Source of the DNA: Sulfurovaceae bacterium
GTDB lineage: Bacteria; Campylobacterota; Campylobacteria; Campylobacterales; Sulfurovaceae
Direction: 5' to 3'
DNA: 10,060 nucleotides
NCBI GenBank assembly: GCA_029933395.1
Contig: JAOZOG010000066.1
Location: 1 to 10,060, forward strand
Part shown: in pieces, positions 1 to 5,937 of the stretch
Numbering within the stretch: the first letter of the stretch is position 1
How the letters are laid out: every line of letters starts with the position of its first letter
Made by a program: the position numbers and the translations under genes
The notes under the pieces: model-generated
Databases searched by the model: none
The model's input: the letters and a program-made list of their open reading frames with translations, nothing else
Told to the model about the DNA's origin: nothing

Positions 1-29
1 GACAATTTCTTTTCAGATTTCAGTGACAT
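1..29 (-). CDS. Possible start of a further small-operon gene, cut by window edge
   Basis: An ATG at 29-27 on the minus strand opens a frame without a stop to the window edge (reads M-S-L-K-S-E-K-K-L). It is preceded by AGGA five bases upstream, a good ribosome binding site, and lies 62 bp after the stop of the upstream 76-aa gene in the same direction. Only nine codons are visible, so no function can be given and the call rests on the SD and the orientation alone. Confidence 0.35.
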
Positions 30-91
30 TTGCGTCCTGCTCTATCTCTTTTGGCCCAAAGATATGAATTTATGCGGATTGTTGGCTGCTA

Positions 92-322
92 TTAATCTGA
101 TGTATGGCACAGCAGGCTGTCTGCTTTGATCTTGTGGAGGCGGTTGAGGATATGCTCCATTTCGGCCAGGTCGTCGTCACACTTCTTTTTGAGTGCGTCA
201 CGTTTCTCTTCCATCATTGTGATCTGCTTCTCGACATCTTCCGGTGCGACGTGACAGTTTTTTGCCGCATCATCTTCTTTTTCGAGGACCCAGTCCATCG
301 CTTTTTTCATAAACTCTACCAT
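92..322 (-). CDS. Small charged coiled-coil hypothetical protein (76 aa)
   Basis: I do not recognise a family. The protein is short, soluble-looking and highly charged, rich in Lys, Glu and Asp. From about residue 27 to 66 it has the heptad-like spacing of hydrophobic residues (I, M, L) expected of an alpha-helical coiled coil. Cysteines occur at C23, C48 and C72. The start is supported by AAAGGA six bases before the ATG; this SD overlaps the stop of the upstream 78-aa membrane protein gene, from which it is separated by only 10 bp. The two are therefore very likely co-transcribed and translationally linked. A cytoplasmic partner of the small membrane protein is a fair guess, but nothing in the sequence proves it. 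Confidence 0.7.
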   Translation of the reverse strand: MVEFMKKAMDWVLEKEDDAAKNCHVAPEDVEKQITMMEEKRDALKKKCDDDLAEMEHILNRLHKIKADSLLCHTSD

Positions 323-332
323 CTGCTATCCT

Positions 333-569
333 TTAAAGTAATTCATTGGCGATATCGTCGATACGATCATGCTTGCCTTTTTTTGTATGCACATACCCCA
401 ATCCAATACCCAAAATCGCCGAAACAGCGATAAACCAGAGAAAATTGAATTCCATCAGTGCATAATAGTCGATTATACCAAAAATTGCAATGAAGAGTAC
501 GAAGTAGGTAAATGAGAGTTTCATACATTTTTTTGTTCGAAATTTTCTCTTTTTGTGTGGTTTTTTCAT
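333..569 (-). CDS. Small basic two-helix membrane protein (78 aa), hypothetical
   Basis: The first 15 residues are strongly basic (several Lys and Arg). Two hydrophobic segments follow, at about residues 17-37 and 42-60, joined by a short loop with an acidic residue, and the tail is hydrophilic (KKGKHDR then DDIANELL). This predicts a two-pass inner-membrane protein with both ends in the cytoplasm by the positive-inside rule. The ATG at 569 has a GGAAAGG element seven bases upstream. The internal Met at residue 16 has no SD, so the longer start is preferred. It is the first gene of a minus-strand operon with the 76-aa coiled-coil gene. I cannot name the family; small membrane proteins of this size often modulate larger complexes, but that is only a possibility here. 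Confidence 0.7.
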   Translation of the reverse strand: MKKPHKKRKFRTKKCMKLSFTYFVLFIAIFGIIDYYALMEFNFLWFIAVSAILGIGLGYVHTKKGKHDRIDDIANELL

Positions 570-623
570 GGTCTGCCTTTCCGCAAGATTGTTCGCGATT
601 GCCTGCCAAAATGTTTCTGCCCA

Positions 624-655
624 ATTCTATAAGTGACAGATTAACCGAAAGTAAC
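624..655 (-). promoter_or_regulatory. Promoter with TTTCGGTTAA box for the small-gene operon
   Basis: Read on the minus strand, a TATAGA(AT) -10 element lies at 631-624, about 55 bp before the ATG at 569. Nine bases upstream of it is TTTCGGTTAA (plus-strand TTAACCGAAA at 641-650), followed by GTAAC (651-655), which makes an imperfect inverted repeat TTAAC-N5-GTAAC. The same ten bases sit ten bases upstream of the -10 box of the ATPase operon at 9996-10005. No strong -35 consensus is present, so the shared box may be a regulator site. Confidence 0.5.
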
Positions 656-778
656 TGTCGGAATACTTTGGCTCAAATCCCGAATAGGATATTCCTTGGC
701 AGACAGAAGAACATAGAGATATCCCAAACAGTAAAACCATGAAGCCAAAGAGGAGTATCATATACCACTACTTTATTT

Positions 779-784
779 TATAGA
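779..784 (+). promoter_or_regulatory. Weak candidate -10 element for the TauE/SafE gene
   Basis: TATAGA at 779-784 follows an AT-rich run and precedes the permease ATG by about 50 bp. No recognisable -35 box lies 16-18 bases upstream. The 570-834 region otherwise holds only the divergent promoter described for the small-gene operon and no gene I can support. A 14-codon frame from the ATG at 739 lacks an SD. Confidence 0.25.
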
Positions 785-834
785 GGGGAGTATCTGATGC
801 AGGTATTTCATAGGTCGACAGGATATCTCTTTCA

Positions 835-1593
835 ATGCTGAGCTATATTCTCTATTCACTGACGGCAATGCTCTTGGCGACACTTTTTTCTATGGGTGGC
901 AGCGGGGCGGGTATCGCTTTGATTCCCATACTCAATTTTATGGGTCTGGATTTTACCATTGCCAAAGCAGCGGGACTTTTTGCCGGTGCGACAACGACGA
1001 TGACAGCCAGCGCTATGAATCTCAAGCGCAAAGCTGTTGATTTCAAGCTGCTCTTTCCCCTGGCATCGATGATGCTGATCTTTGCCCCCCTTGGTGCCTA
1101 CTGCAGCCAGTATATAGACAAAGAGATACTGAAGTCTCTCTTTATGATACTGCTGTTTTACAGTGCCACGATGATGCTTTTTGGAAAGAAAAAGTCCCTT
1201 GTTCGTTATACTGCAAGCTGGGTACTTTTTGCCGTAGGAGCCATAGTGGGGTTTTTGGCGGGCATACTGGGTGTCGGGGGTGGAAATATTCTCATACCCT
1301 TTCTGACATTTTTGGGGTTCGAATCCAAAAAGGTTGCAATCACTGTCAGTTTCGTGGTCCCTTTCTCTGCACTTGGATCATTTGCCACTTATGCCAGTTA
1401 CCTGCAGCTGGACTGGATATTGATTGCAAGTGTTGCGGTCGGCGCTATGATCGGCGGCTATATCGGAAACTATCTCATGTACTTCAAGCTCAAGCAGGAA
1501 GATATCAAAAAAGTGATGGCGTTACTGTTGTATATTCTGGCCTTCAAACTGTTGTTTCATTTTCTTCCCTGGGGAGTAGATTTTATTCGGTAA
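835..1593 (+). CDS. TauE/SafE-family membrane permease (sulfite/organosulfonate exporter type)
   Basis: A polytopic inner-membrane protein of 252 aa, the usual size for TauE/SafE (formerly DUF81) permeases. The family's internal duplication is visible: a Gly-rich motif with following Ile-Pro at residues 21-32 (GGSGAGIALIPI) recurs in the second half at 147-156 (VGGGNILIPF), each close to the N-terminal end of its repeat. About seven to eight hydrophobic segments can be counted, with a basic loop at 117-124 between the halves. Characterised relatives export sulfite, sulfoacetate or related sulfur anions, but substrate cannot be read from sequence and many members are unassigned. The ATG at 835 is chosen because AGGA lies 12 bases upstream and the earlier ATG at 796 meets a stop within a few codons. 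The 3' end overlaps a convergent flavoprotein remnant by 72 bp. Confidence 0.85.
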   Translation: MLSYILYSLTAMLLATLFSMGGSGAGIALIPILNFMGLDFTIAKAAGLFAGATTTMTASAMNLKRKAVDFKLLFPLASMMLIFAPLGAYCSQYIDKEILKSLFMILLFYSATMMLFGKKKSLVRYTASWVLFAVGAIVGFLAGILGVGGGNILIPFLTFLGFESKKVAITVSFVVPFSALGSFATYASYLQLDWILIASVAVGAMIGGYIGNYLMYFKLKQEDIKKVMALLLYILAFKLLFHFLPWGVDFIR

Positions 1594-1755
1594 AGTCACC
1601 CTGGAGGGAATACACCCCTCGAAAAGGCACTCTCCACCCGGAGCGTCACGCTTGTCTACCGGGAGCACTTTTTTACCAAACTGTGCGGCAGCCATTGCGG
1701 CGGGTGTGCCTCCGGGCCCTGCGCCGATGACGGCGAGATCGTATTTTTCTATCAT
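1522..1755 (-). pseudogene. Truncated FAD/disulfide oxidoreductase (N-terminal remnant)
   Basis: The 77 codons begin with the FAD-binding Rossmann motif GAGPGG (residues 11-16) and run through PGGECLFEGCIPS, the redox-active CxxxxC (C43, C48) of the dihydrolipoamide dehydrogenase/mercuric reductase/glutathione reductase family. Similarity to the family stops there. The remaining residues (from about R52) are unlike any oxidoreductase and are read out of the antisense of the convergent TauE/SafE gene. Family members are normally about 450-480 aa, so the rest of the FAD domain, the NAD domain and the dimerisation domain are missing. A proline at residue 32 in what should be a beta strand also suggests decay. 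The ATG directly abuts the aldolase stop (TAAATG) with AAGGA just upstream, so the fragment may still be translated. I consider it a pseudogene; a tiny functional peptide is possible but unsupported. Confidence 0.8.
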
Positions 1756-2658
1756 TTATCCTTCGATGATGTGCATCGCCTCTTCGACGGATGCATTGTT
1801 GGCCGTGATGGCATAGATGGCATTGGCCATGGCGATCCCCTCTTTGAGGCTTCTCTGGTGGATGTTGCGGCCGGTTCCGTTGCCGCGACTGCCTCCTTCG
1901 TGGATCTGTGTATGGAGCTCGCGAAGGAATGCTTCACGATCTCTTTTGTCTCCGCCTTCACAGAGAACGCCTGTCCTTCCGGCGGCGGTCGTGACCTCTT
2001 TGAGTGCTTCGGAATCGAAATGTCCATTGCTGTAGGGGACTTTGAGTTTGGCGAAGTCTGCCCCCAGTGCCGCGCCCACTCCGGCTGCACCGGCAATCAG
2101 ATGGCCGCTGTGCTCGTCATCGATGAAATTGCCTTTGGGGTAGATCCAGAGTACGGCGATCATTCCGTTGAGGTGAGCCTCGTGGACGATGCGGGCTGCT
2201 TCACGCAGCATCGCGTGCTCATGCTCGCTGCCCAGATAGACCGTGTAGCCGACACCACGGATATTCAATCCGCTGCTCTTATGAAAGCGGACGATATCCT
2301 CCACCTCCAGCCACTGCTGCGAATAGGGGTCTTTTTGGCTATAGGGGATGAGGTTGGTTTTGGCGTTGAGTTTGATGAGATAGGGGATATCGGGATAGTC
2401 GCGTCCATAGCGGCTGATCAATCCAAACTGTGTCGCAAAGACACCGATATCAGCCTGTGAAGCGATGCGGAAGAGATGTTCGGGATCGTTATCTTCGGGC
2501 GGTATCCCCTCGCCGCAGAAATCATTGTTGAGGTGTTCGACCTTCTGGTCGCCGGCGAAGAGCATCAGCCTTCCGCTTCCGCCTGTCGACTGCCTGAAGT
2601 TCTCCAGAAACGTTGCAATTTTATCGGCAGGAACATCCGCCGGAAGATAGTATTTCAT
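1756..2658 (-). CDS. fbaB: Class I fructose-bisphosphate aldolase (DeoC/FbaB family)
   Basis: A 300-aa TIM-barrel aldolase of the archaeal/FbaB type, expected to interconvert fructose 1,6-bisphosphate with dihydroxyacetone phosphate and glyceraldehyde 3-phosphate through a lysine Schiff base, in the cytosol. Visible family features are FAGDQK near residues 34-39 (conserved Asp37), the strand-six motif ADFAKLKVP at 200-208 with the likely Schiff-base Lys (K204 or K206), and the C-terminal phosphate-binding GRNIHQR around 263-269. The open frame extends 30 codons further upstream, but the ATG at 2658 is preferred because AAGGA stands six bases before it and the extension does not look like aldolase. 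It has its own promoter region (2659-2790). In an autotroph this enzyme would serve gluconeogenesis or glycolysis. Its stop abuts the start of the flavoprotein remnant. Confidence 0.88.
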   Translation of the reverse strand: MKYYLPADVPADKIATFLENFRQSTGGSGRLMLFAGDQKVEHLNNDFCGEGIPPEDNDPEHLFRIASQADIGVFATQFGLISRYGRDYPDIPYLIKLNAKTNLIPYSQKDPYSQQWLEVEDIVRFHKSSGLNIRGVGYTVYLGSEHEHAMLREAARIVHEAHLNGMIAVLWIYPKGNFIDDEHSGHLIAGAAGVGAALGADFAKLKVPYSNGHFDSEALKEVTTAAGRTGVLCEGGDKRDREAFLRELHTQIHEGGSRGNGTGRNIHQRSLKEGIAMANAIYAITANNASVEEAMHIIEG

Positions 2659-2679
2659 TCTGATTCCTTTGTGTAGTGT

Positions 2680-2693
2680 GGGCATCTCTGCCC
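2680..2693 (-). promoter_or_regulatory. Small hairpin in the aldolase 5' leader
   Basis: GGGCA and TGCCC form a perfect 5-bp stem with a 4-base loop (GAGA on the minus strand). It lies between the predicted transcription start near 2705 and the SD at about 2664-2668. It is not followed by a U-run, so it is not a terminator. GNRA-type GAGA loops are stable in RNA, so it could shape or protect the leader. Chance occurrence is quite possible. Confidence 0.3.
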
Positions 2694-2711
2694 CTCTTGA
2701 TTCTCTACCCC

Positions 2712-2747
2712 AGTATAGTCTTTGTGGGTAAACACAGGATAAACACA
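2712..2747 (-). promoter_or_regulatory. Aldolase promoter with tandem 11-bp repeat
   Basis: On the minus strand TATACT (2717-2712) fits a -10 box about 54 bp before the aldolase ATG. Immediately upstream are two adjacent 11-bp direct repeats, TGTGTTTATCC (2747-2737) and TGTGTTTACCC (2736-2726), differing at one base. They cover the region where a -35 element would sit, and their 11-bp period places both copies on the same face of the helix. This suggests a binding site for a regulator of aldolase expression. No regulator family is identifiable from this. Confidence 0.5.
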
Positions 2748-2790
2748 ATTCCCGAAAGAGAGATGTGCAATCATCCTGTTTCCGTTGTCA

Positions 2791-3888
2791 TCAAAACCAG
2801 CTGTTCAAACCGGCAGAGTAGAGGGCAAAATAGAGCAGAAGGCCGACGAGATAGACTACGGCGCCCCAGAGCATCATCTGTCCCAGAAAAAGCCTGCTCT
2901 TCTCCCGCCCCTCGTATGAAGCGTAGATACGGTAGGTGATGAGGTTGGCCAGTGCCGCAACGACCGTACCGAATCCGCCGACATTGGTTCCCCAGAGCAG
3001 GGCTTCCCATTGCGAAGTGAACTGGTGCATCAGCAGTGTGGTGGGGACATTGCTGATGCACTGGCTCATCAATGAAGAGAGAAGGAAGATATGTACGGGA
3101 TGCTCAAGCAGGTGGGAGAGCAGGATTTTCATATGGTTTGCCAGAAGCAGGAAGAGCACGAAAGTCAACAGAAGCGGATAGTCGATTTTGAGCATTTTTC
3201 TGTTTCCTGCTATCGCATAAAGCAGCACGCCAAAGGCGGCATACCAGGGGAGTATTCTCAAAACAGCGAGTATAACCAGCAGGAGCAAGATAAGCGACAG
3301 GATACCCTGCAGAGGAGAGAGTCTCGTTTCGTTGCGTGTTTGCGCCTCCTCTATGAAAGTGATACGCACAAAAAAGGAGACGAGCAAAAAGAGTGCAGTG
3401 AGTCCGAAAGAGAAGGGTGCGATAGCCTGGATGAACTGATGGATCTCAAGGTGGTAAAACGAGAAGATAAAAAGATTCTGAGGTGTTCCAAAAGGCGTCA
3501 AGGCTGCACCGGTGTGGGCACTGAACGCAGCAAGCAAAACAAGAACATTGCGCTCGCGGATCCGCATCGAAAGGATCATCGGCAGCAGTGTGACCAGTGT
3601 GACATCGATACTCAGGAAGATCGAGAGCACAAAGGAGAGCAGTACCAGACTGGGCGCCAGAAAGCGGCCTCTCTCGAGCAATCGTGAAACAGTGGAGAGA
3701 AAACCGCTTCGCTCGACACCTTTGACTGCGACAAAGAGGGTGAGGAGCAGAAAAATAGGGATAAGCTGTTCAGATTTGACGGAAGGCAGCCGGTGCAGAT
3801 AGAGAGAAGAGGCAACGACACCGATGGCCGAAACAGTGAGGAGCCACTCTTCGGCACAAAAAGAGAGAAAGTTTTTGACAGTATTCAC
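2791..3888 (-). CDS. SLC13/ArsB-like (ion transporter superfamily) permease
   Basis: A hydrophobic 365-aa polytopic protein with about ten membrane segments, resembling the SLC13/CitM/ArsB/NhaD ion transporter superfamily. Supporting motifs come in repeat pairs: SIDVTLVTLLPM (residues 93-104) and SNVPTTLLM (279-287) in the helices, and TPFGTPQN (131-138) and GTNVGGFGT (300-308) in the re-entrant loops. Relatives move dicarboxylates, sulfate, arsenite or Na+/H+; the substrate here cannot be told. It is shorter than many members (about 400-450 aa), but both repeats are present. The start is a GTG at 3888 with AGGA a few bases upstream, 10 bp after the stop of the DUF4010 gene. It is the last gene of the five-gene operon. 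The 132-bp gap after it shows no clear terminator. Confidence 0.75.
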   Translation of the reverse strand: MNTVKNFLSFCAEEWLLTVSAIGVVASSLYLHRLPSVKSEQLIPIFLLLTLFVAVKGVERSGFLSTVSRLLERGRFLAPSLVLLSFVLSIFLSIDVTLVTLLPMILSMRIRERNVLVLLAAFSAHTGAALTPFGTPQNLFIFSFYHLEIHQFIQAIAPFSFGLTALFLLVSFFVRITFIEEAQTRNETRLSPLQGILSLILLLLVILAVLRILPWYAAFGVLLYAIAGNRKMLKIDYPLLLTFVLFLLLANHMKILLSHLLEHPVHIFLLSSLMSQCISNVPTTLLMHQFTSQWEALLWGTNVGGFGTVVAALANLITYRIYASYEGREKSRLFLGQMMLWGAVVYLVGLLLYFALYSAGLNSWF

Positions 3889-3898
3889 GTGTTTCCTG

Positions 3899-5182
3899 TC
3901 ACGCCGCCAGTCCGGAGCTGAAAAGATCCAGCGGTCCCCAGAATGCCCATGCGATAGTCACAATACCCAGCAGTGCCACCCAGAATGCCGAGCGCGAACC
4001 ACCTTTCCATCCGCCAAACCATAGGGCATAGGCGGCTTTGAGGAGGTTGTTGCTTCCGGCTGCGATCATAATGGCAGAGACCAGCTCCGCGTGGCTGACC
4101 GCATATTTGCCCGTGAGCAGCGACAGGATAAAAGGGTCGATATCGGTAAAGCCGACAGCGAAGGAGAGAATCTCCAGTCCGCTTTTGCCGTAGTGGGTTG
4201 TGACAAAATGGGTAATCATCATCATGACGACAAAGAGTATTGCAAAGAGAAAAGCGGTGCCGAGCTCCAGTGGGTTTTTATCGACGAAGTCTGGTTTGCT
4301 GCTCTTTTTTCGGCCCCGCTTCATATAGATGAGTGCAAAAAGCATTCCGCCGGCTGCGAGCAGCACAAAGGGGAGTGCGAGTGAGCGGGCGACAGAGAGG
4401 TTGAAGACCAGGGCCACGACAACCAGCCGCAGATACATCATCGAAGTGGCGGCGATAATGGCGGCGTCGATGACGGGATTGTCTCCGATCTCTTTGGCCT
4501 TGCGTGCCAGTACGACGGTTGTAGCAGTCGAAGAGTAGGTGCCTCCGAAGATGCCTGTCAGGAAATACCCCTTGGAGGGGAAGAAGTACTTCTGTACCAG
4601 ATAGCCGCCATAGCTGATAGCCGAGATGACGACGACAGCCAACCATATCTTGAAAGGGGAGATCGGAAGATAGGGAATCACTTTGGTGTCAGGGAGCAGC
4701 GGCAGGATTACGGCGGAGAGGAGCACCATCTTGCCAAGTGTCTCGAACTCATGCATATTGATGTCACTGCTGAAGCGCTGCAGTGACTGCTTGGCATTGA
4801 GGACGAAAATGATCATGACGAAGAGCAGTGCCGGCATCCAGAGTGGATAGAGCTGTGTCATCGGCCCAAACGTGTAGACCAGCAACATGATCGTAAAGGG
4901 CAGGATGCTCTGTTTGCCCTCTTGCAGCTTCTGGTAGTAGAGCAGCGCAAAAAGCAGCGAAAAGGCGGCCAGTACAGCGACATAGGCTGTCAGATGAACC
5001 GGGTCGATACGATAGAAGAGAAAGCCGAGTATACCGATGAAGGTATAGGTACGCGCTGTCCCGAAGAAGAATTTTCCCGTATCGGGGTGAAACTTCTGCC
5101 GGTAGGTTTTGAGCTCCATGCCGACCAGGAAGCTGAAGACCGTCGTGATGATCAGGTGGACGAGATCCGGCGAGAAAGTCAT
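3899..5182 (-). CDS. MgtC/SapB-family membrane protein with DUF4010 domain
   Basis: A 427-aa polytopic membrane protein. The N-terminal part (about 7-135) matches the MgtC/SapB layout: a helix with FLVGMELK (residues 18-25; family LxGxEREx type) and ARTYTFIGILG (43-53; family GxRTxTLIGLLG). The C-terminal part (about 190-405) is DUF4010-like, with GGTYSSTATTVVLARKAKE (213-231), GFTDIDP (344-350) and a conserved SNNLLKA (377-383). MgtC proteins are linked to growth at low Mg2+ and to modulation of ATP synthase or phosphate uptake, but DUF4010 fusions remain uncharacterised, so function is open. The ATG overlaps the PPK2 stop as ATGA and has no SD of its own, so translation probably depends on reinitiation after PPK2. 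That ties the two products together stoichiometrically. Confidence 0.82.
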   Translation of the reverse strand: MTFSPDLVHLIITTVFSFLVGMELKTYRQKFHPDTGKFFFGTARTYTFIGILGFLFYRIDPVHLTAYVAVLAAFSLLFALLYYQKLQEGKQSILPFTIMLLVYTFGPMTQLYPLWMPALLFVMIIFVLNAKQSLQRFSSDINMHEFETLGKMVLLSAVILPLLPDTKVIPYLPISPFKIWLAVVVISAISYGGYLVQKYFFPSKGYFLTGIFGGTYSSTATTVVLARKAKEIGDNPVIDAAIIAATSMMYLRLVVVALVFNLSVARSLALPFVLLAAGGMLFALIYMKRGRKKSSKPDFVDKNPLELGTAFLFAILFVVMMMITHFVTTHYGKSGLEILSFAVGFTDIDPFILSLLTGKYAVSHAELVSAIMIAAGSNNLLKAAYALWFGGWKGGSRSAFWVALLGIVTIAWAFWGPLDLFSSGLAA

Positions 5183-5937
5183 GGTGCGATCAAGCCGTTT
5201 TTGTAGCAGACCGGGTCGAAGCGGCAGATGATATCCCTGTCGAATATCAGCAGTTTCTCCTCTTTGCCGGGATAGTCGTTTTGACTCAGAAAATGTTTGA
5301 TGATCTGGATACGTGCCGTTTTTTTATCGTCTGAGTGTACGACGTGCCAGGGGGCGAAAACAAAGGAGGTTTTGATAAACATTTCATCACGTGCTTTGGA
5401 GTAGGGTTTCCATAATTTTTGTGCTTTGGCATCGATAGGGCTGAGTTTCCACTGCTTGAGTGGATCGGTTTTTCGGGATTCAAGCCGCTTTTTCTGCTCT
5501 TTTTTGGAGATATCGAGATAGTACTTGCTGAAAACGATCCCGCTGTGTGTCAGCATCTGTTCAAAGCTGCCGACCTCATCCATAAAGCACTGATATTCTG
5601 CTTCGGTACAGAAACCCATCACCTTCTCGACACCGGCCCGGTTGTACCAGCTGCGGTTGAAGAAGACGATCTCTCCACCGCTGGGAAGATGGGGAACATA
5701 GCGCTGGAAATACCAGGAGCTCTGTTCCCTGTCGCTGGGTTTCCCCAGTGCGACAGATCGTGCTTCTCTGGGGCTGAGGTGTTCGAGAAAACGTTTGATT
5801 GTCCCATCCTTGCCAGCTGCATCACGACCCTCCAGAATGGTGCAGACCGGGATATTGTTCTTGATCACATGTTTTTGGAACTTGACCAGCTCCACCTGCA
5901 GCCGATAGAGCTCCTTTTTATAGTCGGATTTTTTCAT
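5179..5937 (-). CDS. ppk2: Polyphosphate kinase 2 (PPK2), class I type
   Basis: A 252-aa cytosolic P-loop kinase that transfers phosphate between polyphosphate and nucleoside di/triphosphates. The Walker A motif GRDAAGKDG is at residues 37-45, the Walker B/catalytic FFNRSWYNRAGVE at 92-104, and the lid with SRKTDPLKQWKLSPID at 154-169, which resembles single-domain class I enzymes that mainly phosphorylate ADP or GDP. Class assignment from motifs alone is tentative. The frame is open for 121 further codons upstream, but that stretch is the antiphase shadow of the flavoprotein gene. The ATG at 5937 overlaps the flavoprotein stop (TAATG), with GAGGGG nine bases before it, and the protein from there aligns fully with the family. 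Its place directly behind a proton ATPase operon suggests it supplies nucleoside triphosphate from polyP during energy or acid stress. Confidence 0.92.
   Translation of the reverse strand: MKKSDYKKELYRLQVELVKFQKHVIKNNIPVCTILEGRDAAGKDGTIKRFLEHLSPREARSVALGKPSDREQSSWYFQRYVPHLPSGGEIVFFNRSWYNRAGVEKVMGFCTEAEYQCFMDEVGSFEQMLTHSGIVFSKYYLDISKKEQKKRLESRKTDPLKQWKLSPIDAKAQKLWKPYSKARDEMFIKTSFVFAPWHVVHSDDKKTARIQIIKHFLSQNDYPGKEEKLLIFDRDIICRFDPVCYKNGLIAP

Noticed and set aside
50..64. TTTGG-C-CCAAA palindrome after the small-gene operon
   Set aside because: The centre is too small for an RNA hairpin loop and no T-run follows, so it is not a terminator. It is most likely chance.
739..783. 14-codon leader-like ORF upstream of the TauE/SafE gene
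   Set aside because: There is no ribosome binding site, no run of regulatory codons and no attenuator-like hairpin after it.
1603..1620. GAGGG-N7-CCCTC inverted repeat between the convergent genes as a terminator
   Set aside because: The stem is only 5 bp with no T-run on either strand, and the bases encode the CLFEGCIPS segment of the flavoprotein remnant.
1771..2460. 229-codon plus-strand frame opposite the aldolase
   Set aside because: It is antisense to a clear FbaB-type aldolase, with no SD and no recognisable domain.
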